Below the pieces are notes generated by a model that saw nothing but the letters and a program-made list of their open reading frames with translations, did not search any database and was not told where the DNA came from. Shown one piece after another: positions 45,339 to 58,699 of a stretch of DNA of 64,000 nucleotides. The stretch is taken from contig JAJJXM010000017.1 of the NCBI GenBank assembly GCA_024516155.1, positions 1 through 64,000 on the forward strand, read 5' to 3'. The DNA comes from Pyronema omphalodes. Taxonomy: Eukaryota; Ascomycota; Pezizomycetes; Pezizales; Pyronemataceae. The translations under genes were made by a program, and so were the position numbers. Position 1 is the first letter of the stretch, and every line of letters starts with the position of its first letter.

Positions 45339-45725
45339 TTAACACACATACCCGGGGCAGTTTCCAAAATCTACATTCTTCAAACAATCTTCAAACCCCT
45401 CAAATCCAATCAAATTGTTGGATAATTCCAAAGTCCAATCAACCACGTTAATCTCTCCAGTCAAAACTCTTTTAAGTCCCAACTGGGGTAATTCTTGCTT
45501 CAATCCCCAACCAAAATCTTCCAAGATCATTTCCTCGGCATATTCAATGACACCTAGGATGAGGCTGTACATAAAGCTTGTGCTGGAGATGTCGCTCGGT
45601 GCCGGAGTTGCGTCGGATTCTCCGGTAGGATTGATGGAGTACATAGGGTCATGGTGGAAGGTTTCCTGTGGGTAGGAGCCAGGGAAGGCAGGGTTGGAGC
45701 GGAGAGAGTCATAGATAGAGTCCAT
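45339..45725 (-). CDS. small hypothetical protein, 128 residues
   Basis: A single frame from the ATG at 45725 to the stop at 45339. The product is acidic, starts MDSIYDSLRSNPAFPGSYPQ and ends NCPGYVC, with a mildly hydrophobic helix around residues 50-70 (FMYSLILGVIEYAEEMILED). No signal peptide or known motif is recognised. The same frame stays open upstream to 45947, but the upstream part is basic and low in quality, so the ATG at 45725 is preferred. Isolated between long spacers; it could be a lineage-specific gene or a chance frame. Codon usage looks coding-like. Confidence 0.45.
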   Translation of the reverse strand: MDSIYDSLRSNPAFPGSYPQETFHHDPMYSINPTGESDATPAPSDISSTSFMYSLILGVIEYAEEMILEDFGWGLKQELPQLGLKRVLTGEINVVDWTLELSNNLIGFEGFEDCLKNVDFGNCPGYVC

Positions 45726-47844
45726 TTTCGATTTTTTTGGCGGTGCTAGATGGTGGTTCGGTGCTGTGAAGTGATTGAGAAAGGGTGATTTTGAACGCAG
45801 AAGTTTACAGTTGATAAGTGAGAAGTAATGTATAAACGAACTATGAGGGGCTTTTAAATGAATGACGATGAAGTAACCAAAAACGAGTGAAAGTGAACAA
45901 CAAAAGATGTAGCGAATAAATGCTGCTTTCCGAAGTTGCAGAATCAAAGGTGATAACAGAGTTGTTAAGTATTAAATATAACGTATTTGATAAACGTCAA
46001 AAGCATCTTGCGTAAGCTGTCTTATATTTTTCAGACATCTTTAAATGAAATACAGCCACATACCAGGTAGTTACTGTGCAGAAAAGATACCTCAATTATC
46101 GCTTTAGTACTTCTATATACACGAAGAAACATTCCTTGCGTTGTTGGGGGCCGAAATATGCGTAAACTATATATTTATGAATAGATCCCGTATGACACAT
46201 CAAGGAAGAAAAGTGCAAAAGAATGCATGGGGCTCTGGTACCTTATGAGGCTCTTGACACTTTGTGTCAGAATGAAACGCCTGGGAACAGCAAATATGTA
46301 GGGGAATGAATTGGTTTTCTTGCTAGAATTTGATATGGGATATTTTCTCGGCATTCTGATATAATCAAGCGTCTTACTGACAGCCGTTTTCTAGATACTT
46401 TCTCAGCCTCTCGCCTAGGGCTGAGTGTGCAAATTTTCACCAAGATTGTTTCGAGCATCCCTTTGCATGATGCACAAAATATATGCAATTATATGCGGCT
46501 ATGTACCTGGTGATTTACAAAGACGCGTACGTTGGTGATAAAGCTAAGGTACCGAATATTGCGGTATAATGTTTCCAAATGCGTACGTCCATCTTTCTCC
46601 AGGTATGTCGCAAACCGTAAAATCTAAAGTAACAGCCGTTGCAGCGCACGAGGCGGGATAAGTCGATATCCATGCCAAGTGAACTAAACATTATGCCCTA
46701 AAAAAGATTCAACCATAACACATTTTGCAGTCTTCTAGCAAACGGCTCATGTTTCTGATGATTTACCTTTCGGCGCCGAGGCATCTAAACCTCCCGACAA
46801 CACCCTTTGGGCCATGAGGTAGCGCTTCCTTAAGCAATAATAAATTGTTTGTATTTATTTATATCCGATTGTAAAAGGAGAGGTAAATGGAAAATGACGT
46901 GATATTGGTGTTCGGTTTCGAAAGATAAAGACACTCGTCAAAGTGCGATTCCGCACCATTAATCTTATATTAAAATACACTTGGCACGACACGTCTACGA
47001 ACATGTGCGAATGTATCTACTACTGTCTCAAATATGGTCTGATTCTTCGCTGGGTACAGAATGGCCCTACGGTCTGAAGCAGTGCTGTTCAAAGTCGCAA
47101 TAGAAGCGAGTGACATGGCATGTTATTATTGCAGATGTTCCGAGGAGTTTGGTTGTAAGGGGTGGAAATAAAGTCGATATGTCATTATGGGTTGATTATT
47201 GTTGAAATTTTGAACACCGCTAATTGCTTATGTGACGTCTCGAAAGGGGGGGGGCGACTGGGGCGAGTATACAGTGGTGATTCGCTCCACATCCCTGTCC
47301 TGTAGCATTCTTATGGCAGCCCCTCGCTTTACTCTACGTCAATCTTGGCGTACGTGCCAGTCTCACGACGGATGATCGACATCTACCGCGATAATTCTAG
47401 CGAACTTCATCCGGTTCTAGGCCTGCCTGTAGTCAAAGTACAGCCTTACGGACTTCTCAAAAGACACGCGCACACCGATCTTACTACCTACATCCGCTAT
47501 TGTACACGATTGCTGCTTGCCAGCCGATTCGATCTCACGGGTCAATTTGTGATGCCGCTTAAAGTCCACTCTATAGCCTACACTATTCCTATATTCCATA
47601 TTTATATTAAGATTAGAAGAAATAATTTGCCAGACTATATCGCGAATGAACCAGGTCTGAATACAACAACGCCTCCAAATAAAACAACTCAAGTCGAGAC
47701 AAGTAAAAAAGCCACTCCTAACCCAAAATACAACAAAGCCCTCCATCTAATTAAGTACTTATTGAATAAAATAAATTTTGATGGGCTATCTTGCGATAGC
47801 ACTCTGGTATCCCTTTATCACCACTGTCACACTGAAATCTATAG
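45726..47844. other. gene-free spacer
   Basis: No gene is supported. The plus-strand frame at 47345-47872 overlaps the 3' end of the Zn2Cys6 gene in antisense and has no recognisable protein. The last few hundred bases should include the 3' UTR of that gene. Confidence 0.4.
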
Positions 47845-50800
47845 TCACCCTTTCCGCTCATCACTACCATAATACTCATTCTCGTGATCAACGGAAGAGT
47901 ATAGCATGTTAGGATATTGCCACACATTCAGAAGTTGCCCAACATCTACCCCACTTGAATGTCCCACGTCTACCTCACCTGAATAGTCATGGTAGCCGCC
48001 ACCAAACATATGTCCATCAGCTGGATGAAATCCTGGAGGAGCAGTAGAAGTCAGATGGGGACCCGTTGTCAATCCAAGTAACACATTGTCGTTTGAGTAG
48101 GACCTTGCGGGCATCATATTCTGTTGTTGTTGCTGCAGCTGCATCAATGCATTCGCTGGATAAGAATCGGTGGATTGTGGCGGCTGGTATACAAAGTTTA
48201 GAACCGAAGTTGATGAATCAGTGAGGCCGGTCAGCGACACTCCGATGGCTTTGTTTGCTTCCGTTGATTTGTCTAGACGTGTCAGAATTCGGCTGAAGAG
48301 AAATTTGAGGGTGTCTACGTACCTTCACTTGGGAATCCATGCTGAGAGTCCTGCTCACTACTATGCTTACTTTCACTATGATGACTTTGGCCTAAAGGCT
48401 CCGCCGAAGAGTGCCGTCCCTTTTTGATCAAATCAACGCTTTTAGGGTTCATATAATGGTATTCGTGAGTCTCTAGTTCTTCATCGGTATACAGAATTGG
48501 ATTGGTAATTCCTTGAGCTTTCTGGTCCATGGCAGTCAGGATATACTTGACGCCTCCCCAGAAAATCTCAATATCTTTGAGGGCTTTGTAGCATTGCTGA
48601 TAATGTTGTTGCGGAGAGAAGTCAAGTAATGAGTTCGTAAACCGGCGATTAATCGTCCCGGAGGCCGGATCATTACGGTGGTCGTCGCAATTATCATCCG
48701 ATGATGACAGGCTTGCTGACGGACTTCCCAGCGATAGCGCAGAAACTGCAGGCATAGGAATGGATTGTACTCGTGCATAGCGCTGTTTCTGTTGTTGCAG
48801 ACCGGTGTCTCGGCGGGATGCCGACTCTTGCAGAAATGCGCACGCGGCAATGTAAATCGGCTGGCTAGTAAACGGATTCATTAAGGGCTTGATGTCGAGA
48901 CCGCTCTCCTCCAAAAATTGGCATATATCGGCGATCGTCTTTGCTGAGGATATCGACAATCTTTGCGATTCAGGGGAGAGTTGAGACGTTTGTCCCTCGA
49001 TGAGGACTATCGGTTGATGCAGTAATACGATCAGGGCGTGGAGCCAGAAATGCAGGAGCAAAAAAACGGACGACTGCTGCACGGTAACGTAATTCTTAAA
49101 ATTTGTCACATCAAATCCCAGTTCTGGAGACAAACTCTCGCAAAAAATGTGTAATTCCTCAGCAATTCTAGCGAGTGCCTTCAATGTATAATCCGATGCG
49201 CTTCTTTGTGGGTCTTTCGAGTCGTTGACCTGCTTGTTGAGAATATCGGTGGCTTTTCCATAAAATCTAATCACGCGTAGAAGTGCCGGAAATGGAAGTG
49301 GGTATTGGCCATCTGAAGTTTCCATTGGAGGCATGTACAGCTCAATTTCGGAATCCTCTAATGTGACAGGTCGGCCGGCCCCAGAAGATATCACCCTATC
49401 AAGGAAGTAAAGGGCCCAGAACGTATCTGTTCGCTCTCGCTCTTCCGCTTCAATTCCTTCTAGGCCCCCATATTTGCCTTCATCTCTGTTCGTATTACCA
49501 TGTTGAAGGTCATCTGGCAATAAGCGATGACTCGAGACTTCATTGTCGTCTCTTCGTTGGCCTCGCATGCCGGCTAACTTGTGCAGACCCAGATCTTGAG
49601 CCATTCGAATAGCACAGCCAACGAACATCCATAATCCACTATCGCGGTTACTACCAAACTCCGAATAAGCGAGAAGAATGCAGGCTTGGATTGCCTTCAG
49701 GTTAGGATATGCAAAAGTGTCGACAATGTTTGCTTTCGCGCGATTGGCAAAGTGTACGCCACGCGAGCTAGGCGCCAGCTTTTCAAGAAGACTATCAGTT
49801 GAGAATCGCGCGGATACCGAGCAAACGGCATCAACAAGCAGTGTGTTGGCCTGCCCTTCTTCTACAGCGCACATGAAAGTTTCTTTCCGGAGAAATGGAA
49901 AAGTACTTCCTAGATGGGCAAAAAAGATTTCCACCAGATGCAGAATCAGTGGATGTACCAGTCCCTGGGGATCATACAACGGAATTCCCTCGTCCAATCC
50001 TGCTGTTTGCGAGCCAGTCGTCGGGGTTATGCTGTCGTGTGGTGATATTGGAGATGTAACTGTTGAACATGAAGTATTTGATTGCGAGGAATTGGACCGA
50101 GGATCCTTGATCTCGACCAGCATTTGTTTGTAACCGGGAGCTATCGCAGTCGGTCCAAAGTACCGAAAATATGGCAGCCTGTTTCCCCGAGTAGTGAAAA
50201 CCGGCATCTCATCTATATGCAACTGTTCAGTTTATGTTTTCCTCGAAACAAAGGGAACTCACAGCTTATATCGGGACTGTCCGCATCTTCTGTCATCTCA
50301 TGATCAAGGGTTTCGTCTTCGAGCTTGACCATGCTAACATCCATTTCAATTCCAAGCGGGGAAGGACTGCTCGGTGGTTGAGAGTAATCACCCGCTGTTG
50401 AACTATGAGTGGACAGGGCTGGTTGCGATGCATGTCTGTGATGCGGTCTAAAACTGCCGGCGCTAAAAACATTCCCGCCGTCTGTCGCCTCATGCAATGA
50501 TTGTTCGTTTGATACATTCTTGCTATCACGGCGTGCGTGACGTGGTCCGCCCTTGGGAGTCGGTTCTGCATATCCAAGGCACTCTTGTCCGTTTTGCTTG
50601 CATGTCTCGCATTCGGGTTTCTCTCCGCTGCACCGGGTTTTCCGTTTTCGACATGTCTTGCACCTATTCATCAATCAGCACTCGGTCACATATAAACGCG
50701 CTAACGGCGGCTAGCGGCGGGTCCACTCACGCTGCGGATATCCTACGTCTCTTGGCGTGTGGTTGCCCGTCATTCTGTACAAACTTGAGTCTTTGAAATG

Positions 50801-51014
50801 GAAGTACATCGGCTGTGACTGAAGCCGAAGATACCAGTGGTGATGGAGTGCTGGTTGAGGGGGAAGGCCGCATTCCAAATTCTGTCATCGATAAACGTCT
50901 AGCTGGTAGAGGTGATGATAAAGAGCTGGATGTAACAGGAATGTTGCTGGCGGATGTTCGATATATGGGGTTTAATGATGGCAGTACGGGTCTCTGGGAT
51001 GAGTTTGAATTCAT
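47845..51014 (-). CDS. Zn2Cys6 fungal transcription factor, 1000 residues
   Basis: Four exons are proposed: 51014-50731, 50663-50263, 50212-48323 and 48272-47845. The introns are 67, 50 and 50 bases, with donors GTGAGT, GTGAGT and GTACGT. All phases agree and each splice restores sense. The N-terminal ~93 residues are Ser/Pro-rich, ending in a basic KRRRIS cluster. The binuclear zinc cluster follows at ~95-125 (CKTCRKRKTRC...C-x2-C-x6-C) and is reconstituted only by removing intron 1. A fungal-specific transcription factor domain spans about residues 290-640 (HPLILHLVEIFFAHLGSTFPFL, RAKANIVDTF, AYSEFGSNRDSGLWMFVGCAIRMAQDLGLHK, DTFWALYFLDRVIS). The C-terminus is Gln/Ser/Gly-rich. Nuclear gene regulation is the family role. 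The target pathway is unknown and no neighbouring cluster gives a hint. Confidence 0.88.
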
Positions 51015-54000
51015 ATTGAATACGGAGTTTCGATTTCTGATGCTTAAATTTCCACTTGGGCGATCACCGTGTTAACAGATGGACTGCTGATCGAAGTCTG
51101 CAAACCACCAGAGTGTGTTATTTTCAGATTGGTGCTACTCTATCGATCAGATGCCGTTTGATTCGGCCCGTAGGTGTAAGGTAACTGTGAAAGCTGAGAT
51201 GTTGATAAACAGATGGCTGGGTGTGTGTGGCAAGTAGAAGGCGGAGTCGGCAGGCGGAAGGCAATATACGATCAATATGAGCATCTCTCGGAGGATTCAG
51301 GGGTGTTTATACTATCACAGTATTGGGAAGACTAGGACGTGCTTCTTTGGGATCATTTACGATGAAGGCGACTGGAGCGTAAGGCGCAGAATATTCTACA
51401 TACCGGAGAAGTAATTGTACGTGGCTTCCATGAGAGCGCTCTAAGGTTGATGTGAGCGATGGAGGAAAGCATGGACGCAGGAACGCAGGATGAGCAAGTC
51501 GGAGATCTACAGGTAGTCAAAAACAGCGATATCAATATCATGACAGGCCGAAATATGAAGCTAGTATCTAAATTGTCACGAACTAAGCCCATCATAGGCT
51601 CATTGCAAATAATTTCACCAAATTGGAGGGCAGCAATATTTAGCGTGGGAAAGAGAAGGCTGGCCAGAATCATCTTGTTATATTCACATAAAAAAAGATA
51701 CAGTGATAGATGACGATTTGATGTACTGACAACAACGGCAAAGATGAAGATGAAGAAAAGAAGAAAAAAAAAGCAATGGGATCACAGCGCTTCTTGCAGA
51801 CTCTTATGTCTTGCATTTTCGTTTTTCCCACCCTCGAGCAATGGTACTCGGGTACGTTTCCAAAGAAGCAAGCAAGCAATCTTGATACGAGAATAACACC
51901 GAATATGCTGTCTGCATTCACGGGGATTAGTGGGGGTGGGGCAATTATCTTCAGCCAGCGTACACGTAACTTTCAGTGCGGATGGTAATTCGCGACGGTA
52001 ATGCTTGCAGTATGTACCTGTGATGCTTTTCGCAGCTGCTCCCAGCTACTCCTGCAAGCCCCCCGTGACAGCAGCCACCACTCCATTTCGCTATGTGTAG
52101 CTGGCGACTGCTCCCATGGCCACTCCCATCACCTCTGTTCCCACCACCACCCCGCTCCCGTCACAACTGCTCCATTTGGGTATTGCTCTCCACCAACGAT
52201 TCTCCCTTGCCCGCAGTGTCCTGACTCCCCCTCCCACACTGCTCTTGCACGCCTCCTCTCAATTTCGTCGCAACATCGAGAAGCTCTCATCGACCTGAGC
52301 GAACCTCCACCAACCGATCATCACCGCCACCACCCGCCCCACTGCCGAGCGATATAACCGTGACAAAGTCCGTTAGCCTGAGCGTTCGTGTGAAGGATGG
52401 TCGAGCGCTGTTCGAATACAAGGGAAGCCCCGCGTCCGCAGGCCCTGTGGCTTGGCAAACCTCATCCGCATCAGCGCATACGCTGTTCAGTGCTTTGACG
52501 CGATGTATGTATCTTCTAAGACTGCTGCAGAAATCTCTGGAAAGACAAATAGAATCATCCCGTTCACACACCTTTCGGAGAAATTTGCAAGAGTAAGCGG
52601 CAACGCCGCGGTCCGCTCCGCTTGCCGCGAGCGTGAGAATTCACAAAGAAAGCACAGGTTAATTTATCCCCACAACACATCATGACTCTTTTTTGGAGTA
52701 GTCCGCATTTCTAGAAGTTGCCGCTGAATAACAGGGGTTGACCAGCCGCTGTATTCATAATTTATCCTTCGAATGGGTGGCGTTCGACATCCCATGATCT
52801 TCGATCAGGACAACCGAAAGGCTGATTTCAGTTTAAATAGTTGGTCAGTCAAAAACTAAATGACTTATTCCCGGGTTTATGTAAATGGGCTGCATTAGAA
52901 ATCCCACGTCGTCTCAAACCGCTGACCAAATTCTATCAGGTATCCTATCAAGTCAACCCCGTAATACCTCAATGCCCCACATATCATCGTATACGTCCGG
53001 TTTCGATGCCGGCATGTGGCTAAAACGAGAAATTTTTTAAGCTCCAATCATAAGCAGAGCCAGTTCTAGCTTGATGGGCAGAAGGCCATATCCCTGAACT
53101 CAATATAGATCGCCTACACAGATGCACCTACGTACGTGTAGGAACAGACGGTGCCATGTTGTGGATCGTCACATATCGTTTGCTGTGAAAATCCATACCG
53201 AAGATGCTAACACATTGTTTGCAGCTCAAGGAAACTGTACGAATTTCGAATGAGAGATGTGTGATCACATCTGTTGTCAGGAAATGATCATCGTTATATG
53301 ATATCTAGATGGTTATCTCCATCTCTGGGACGAGAATCTTAAGTTGTAGCTGCGTCGAGATTCGCTACCTGGGGTTATCGCGCTTGGAATATCGCTGCCT
53401 ATCCTGAAAACCTCTAGTCATCTGGTTAATTCTCCAGAAACAATTCTTTCTAATCGATGAATCGTGATCTTAACGAAGTCTCTGCTTTTCTCAAAATCTG
53501 GACTCTAAAAGGTTTGCTCGCCCTTACCTATTTATTACTGCCTGATGCTGAACTGTCGGTACTTCATCTAACACACAAATTAGGTTCAATCAGCGGCAGT
53601 TCTGGATCGTGTACAATGGCTATTCGCTAGTGATGCACATTGCGTTTCTTTCAGCTACACCGAAATATCCAACGCCTTGATTCTGATCCCCTGTATAATC
53701 ATGCCTATCATGAATGTTCCGTCAAGAAAGCTTCTGTACACTAGCTTCAGAAAGACTAGCTGAAGTAGCCACCGAGTCGCTCAGACGTGATAATGGAGCT
53801 CTTCAAGCGCTTATATAGCCAGTTTCACCAATGAATGGCCCTGGGGACCACGTTATTGACAGGTTTTGCAGGCACTTTTTTCCATAACGGAAGTTGTTTA
53901 CGGAAAAATATGGACGTTGCCAAGTTTCGGTAGGTGCACAGGCGAATCCATTCGTTGACCCTAGATCGTGGGCGTGCTGGGCTTCGGGCACTGACTATGG

Positions 54001-56564
54001 TGGCATACCGACCCCAGGTTCACCTAGATACGCGTGACAGAGGTTAACTGAAATTCCCCTTTATGCATCTGAAACCGGCATTCATTCAAATGGAGAGGTT
54101 TCAAAGTATCTCGTACAGTATCACGCCACCTCTACAGCCCGCTCCTATGTCCAGTAATATTCTAATTCTGGGCTTTGAATCGTAGGAACCAAGGGCTGAT
54201 CATCCCTGGGATGATATCTTCAATCACAGGGTAGTTGAATATCACCTATCCTATTTTCTGAAGCCATGTAAGTGAGGATGTATCCATCAAGCTTCGGCAA
54301 CAGCGGGGCAAGTATTACTGGTTATCATACTAAGCCAGGCATCCGTAGGTACTCTCTAAATATTTCAGGCTATTTACAGGATGTACTTCCGGGCCAACGG
54401 TCACATTTAGGGCATACTTGACCTGCAATAATTTGCTGGTGACGCAGGACCAACATCTTTCTCAACTTACCATAAACTGTCCACTAATTCCGGCCCAATG
54501 CAGCCAAAACTGGTGCTGAAGGTTGTCACACAACACCCTTGGTCCAGTGATAAATCAATTGCAACACAGAGAAGTCAACCCACAATCTCATGCGTGAGGC
54601 ATATATACAGAAATATCAGATCTTTCTGATCTATATAAGAATTACGCCTCTAGGCTGCAGCACTACGCACAAAAGTGCACAGATCGATGTCTTGCATATT
54701 CGTGTGTAGGTTCCTAACGCAAAATATTTGGAATCTCCTCAATGAACTGGCACCAGCAGATCTCATATGTTCTCTTTGTTTCTATACCGGGGCCTCTTCT
54801 CAACCAAGTTTCTTCACCTGCTGAAATTGTTTTCCAAGCCAAGCACAAATTAAAGATGGACGGAGGATTGAGGGGTTTGGAAAAAGGCACAGACATCTTG
54901 ATAAGTGCACTTTGTTTAAAGTTGAGAACTTACATTCGATTCCTTATTTAGCCCTCCGCATTATCAAGTCACAAATGATCGCCCCTTCGCCGGCGGCACT
55001 TTACTGGAGACCTTCATCCGATAATTGGCCATGGAACATTCTACAATCTTTTGGCCGCCTTTTAAAGAACTAATCCAGCTATTTCTCGCTTGGATGGCTC
55101 AGCTTTGTCAGGTTACATGCACGTGAGCGGAAGCTACTCAAGTGACCTGGTAATACTAAAATGCAGGTTCATGACTTTTTCAATCCGTTTGCGGCGGGTT
55201 ACCGGACCGTGACCCCAGCCTATGTTCGTGCTCGAAAAGGGTGAGAGCGCATCCACTGTCCTGGGTCATGTTCGTGGCTCTATACACAATCCACGGATAG
55301 GGGAACTATAGCGGGATGTCTGTATATGTTGTTCTGACACTGTGCAGGTGTAATCAACGTGGTCAAAATTCGACAAATACCCCGAGCCCTAAACCCCCCT
55401 CCCCCCCACCCACAGTTTACACGTGCAATACTGTACTTATGATTAATGCATGCAATGCATCATGTTGAGACCTTAATGGATCAAAATTCATGGTCATCAC
55501 TACTTGGAAAGGAAACTCAAGATAAGCAAAAGAAAACCAGCATCAGAAATATCATCAAGATGGATGTTGTGGCAGCCTTTACACGGAATGCGAAAACCTA
55601 GAATTAATCTTGGATTACGGTAGGTTCTCAGTCGCGTCTCGGGGAGCCCGTCAAAGGCATGAATTTTGAAGACACGTCTAATTATTGAATACTAACTTGT
55701 CCGTGCAGAAATGCAGCTTCTTGTAGATGCAAACGGCGTCTAGTGGTACCTAGTCTGGTGCTGCTTCATCAGTATGCCTTGCTGTGGCAGATAGTGCTCC
55801 TATCATTCGCAGCTACAGCCAACGGAGTTCCATAACACGTGCCACACTCATAAGCTAGAGTTCGAGGCGAGACGTCGATGGACTTTGAATGAGAACTTCC
55901 GCCAATGCTGTATTTACGACTTGAGATGCTGGAATGTGTGGGGCATGGTACCAGAGTTGGCACACGATGCTCTGTTCTCATCGGCCTCATCTTCTGCGTC
56001 GGTGTGATGATTCTAACTTTATTGACCGTTCCAAAATACCTCAACAACCCAACGCCGGTAGCCGCAGAAATCATCACAGAAAGATCATTGATCGGCAGAC
56101 TGTGGTGCGTTGGTACGCATTTAACCTTTTTGACGTTTTGGCAATAGAAGAAGTTCGGCTGAACTGTGAAGTGCCTACCAATCGGTTGAATAGAATGCCA
56201 GATGCCTTCTTCTTCTTCTTCATCATCATCATCACCACGCAAAATGTAGTTATTCTTGGAATACAAGGTTATCAGAAATCCCGTGTTCCTACAATTGCAA
56301 TAAAAATCGCAATATTCATACAATAAATCGTTTTACTGCAAATCTCAGTTGATTATGAGAGTCCATTACGTCCGTGACGTGCTTCATTGGGGAAGTCAAT
56401 CTGATGTTTGATAGACTTCTGCAGGGGGTTTGATAACTAACCGTAATCGCACTCCATTGTCCAACCAGATGTAGATATCCGCGGCTTCTACCTGCCAACC
56501 CGTCTTGGATCGTCCGAACTTTGTGCTGGCGCCTCAATTCCAAACACCTTTCGTCACTGAAGTC
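51015..56564. other. 5.5 kb gene-free spacer upstream of two genes
   Basis: Promoter of the Zn2Cys6 gene on the left and of the SDR gene on the right. 52000-52340 is C-rich. Frames at 52360-52596 and 55905-56147 were examined and not accepted. Between 52700 and 55700 I see no coding pattern, tandem repeat or transposon end. Confidence 0.4.
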
Positions 56565-57708
56565 ATGTCCGCCACATCTCAAGACACGCGCAAGACCGTG
56601 CTCATTACAGGGTAACATATCTATCTATCCCACTACCACTCTACTAGAGAAAAGCCCTTTTTATTGGACGCTGACAAGATGATGCCCGAAACAGAGCCGG
56701 TGTAGGCGGTATCGGCGGAGAGCTCGCTAAACAATTTCACTCGCGAGGTTCGCTCGAGTCGCGTCTTCGTCCTTCGGACCACTGACCTCTCCAGGCTACC
56801 GTGTATTTGCCGCCGTTCGACGCCTCGAGACTGTCAAAGAACTCGAAGAGCTCGGTATAGAGAGTGTCTACCTCGATGTGACCGATCCTGCCTCCATCGC
56901 CGCAGCTCGCGACGAAGTTGCAGCCCATACCGGAGGCAAGCTTAACGTCCTGGTGAACAATGCGGGACAGGGTAGTCCTCGCCCTGCTACCGATCTTGAG
57001 GTCGAAACTACTGTTAAGGGTATCTTCGATGTCAACGTATTTGGTGTCATGCGTGTTGTACAAACCTTCGTGAACCTCCTGGTATCGGCTGCCGGAGATG
57101 GAGAGGAGGCTACAATCGTCAATATTGGAAGCATCGCACCTATTGTTCCTCTTGTATTCGGAAGTGCATACAATGCTAGTAAGGCTGCATTACACGCCTA
57201 CGCTGATTGTTTACGCATGGAGCTCAGACCATACGGGTATAACCTCTATCAAGACTGCCTCAACTGTTGAGTTGTGCTGATAATACTAGCATCCACGTCC
57301 TCACTGCCATGACTGGTGGTGTTCGCTCCTCTATCGTCAGGCGAACTGCTTCAGATATACCCGAAAACTCTTTATACCGCCCCATCTATGACTCCTGGCT
57401 AAAGAGGATTGGTCTCAGTCAGTCAACACCTATGGATACCGCTACATATGCGAAAGGTCTGGTGGACGAAGTGGTACGCGGGAGCAAGAAGCCGTGGTTT
57501 TGGCGAGGCCATTTTGCGTGGCAAGCTTGGTTCTTGAATACATTCCTATGGAAGGGATTTACGGTTAGCAATAGTCTCTTGGTACGTTTTCGGGGTGTTA
57601 TTGACTGTTGCATAGGATTATTTCATGATGAAACGATTTGGATTGATTAAACTGGAGAACATGATGAATGAGCAAAGGAAGCTGAAGTCAAAACAGAAGC
57701 AAACATAA
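56565..57708 (+). CDS. SDR reductase, Ayr1-like (1-acyl-DHAP reductase family)
   Basis: Five exons are proposed: 56565-56611, 56695-56747, 56795-57236, 57290-57563 and 57616-57708 (302 residues). The introns are 83, 47, 53 and 52 bases. Splicing yields the Rossmann TGAGVGGIG cofactor motif (~residues 15-23), the LDVTD acidic motif, NNAG (~87), the NIGS serine (~144) and the YNASK catalytic pair (~159). The C-terminal DYFMMKRFGLIKL resembles the tail of yeast Ayr1 and related NADPH-dependent 1-acyldihydroxyacetone phosphate reductases of lipid droplets and ER. The phosphatidate pathway role is inferred from family only. Intron 4 uses donor GTTAGC at 57564; an alternative GTACGT donor at 57582 would add six residues in frame but leave a 34-base intron. 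No predicted membrane anchor is strong. Confidence 0.87.
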
Positions 57709-58699
57709 GAATAAAAAAGCAATGAATGCTGGAGCCTTTGTCAATGCATTTAAAAGCTGCGGAATAATGTTTCAGAGAAATGCATAAGACTCCTTTAAGG
57801 CATAAAAAAACATAGATCTAGTGGGGTCAAATTCATCACATTTAATAATCGCCCTGTTGATAACCCTGCCATGTCAAACACGCATGCACATGCGAGAAAA
57901 AGTCAGCGACCCAATCATCAAAAGTGGAATTTCGCAACTCGGATTATGCCGGTACAGGAGCAAAAACGTATTGAAAGTCGCATATGAGCTGCAATACGCC
58001 TGAGCAGAAAATCGTGCATTATGCGGTCACGGATTTTCACCACTTGCTATGTATCTAAGCCACTACCCCTTATGTATGTATAGGGTCATGCATGTATGGA
58101 TAGTATGCACTGGTTGACAAGCAGGGCAAACTTTGATTGGCTTCGCGAGAACCTTTCGGGGGTAGTGTGAAGCTGAATTTGGGCCGCAACAGAGCGAGGT
58201 GGGTTGAAGTCGTGGATTGTACTTGTGGAGAACTCGATAATCATCACCCCATCAAGCACTTTCATCGGTCTCCATCAAGTATCGTGTACAGCTGTATAAT
58301 AAGTACATCACCATGACTTGACACGGGTAGGGTACGTGGAGTTGCGGGCCGAGGATAAGGCTTTGGCAATGGAGAACGGGACCTTGAAGTCCAACACGAT
58401 CGAGACTCTGTGATGAAGCTATGTGTTGCGAATATGGATTGCCATAAAATTGGGAACAAGCAGAGATTCTTGGATTTTTTTAATCATTGATTCGTTATTT
58501 GAGGAGGCTGGAGTGCGGCTGAAGAATCCATTTCCATTCGTTAACGCTATCTTTTATGGGGAGAAGCTATGAAATAGCAAGAGAAGGAATCAGGCAAGTG
58601 TCTTAGATGCGGGGGAAATGCTGTATTTCTAACCCTTAGTGGTATAGGGACCTGACGTGAGGACGGGGAATATTTGCAGAAGGTTGATGCCTGGATTTT
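57709..58699. other. intergenic, 3' flanks of convergent genes
   Basis: Tail of the SDR gene and of the doubtful membrane gene. No coding sequence or repeat is supported. Confidence 0.4.

Noticed and set aside
47345..47872. 175-codon plus-strand frame
   Set aside because: It overlaps the 3' end of the Zn2Cys6 gene in antisense, has no recognisable motif and low-quality composition.
52360..52596. GTG-starting plus-strand frame reading TKSVSLSVRVKDGRALFEY
   Set aside because: No ATG, no continuation by splicing found and no family resemblance; the neighbouring frame overlaps it equally well.
55769..56326. Overlapping frames on both strands upstream of the SDR gene, one hydrophobic
   Set aside because: Neither strand shows a motif or intron structure; the hydrophobic stretch is short and the region is probably promoter.
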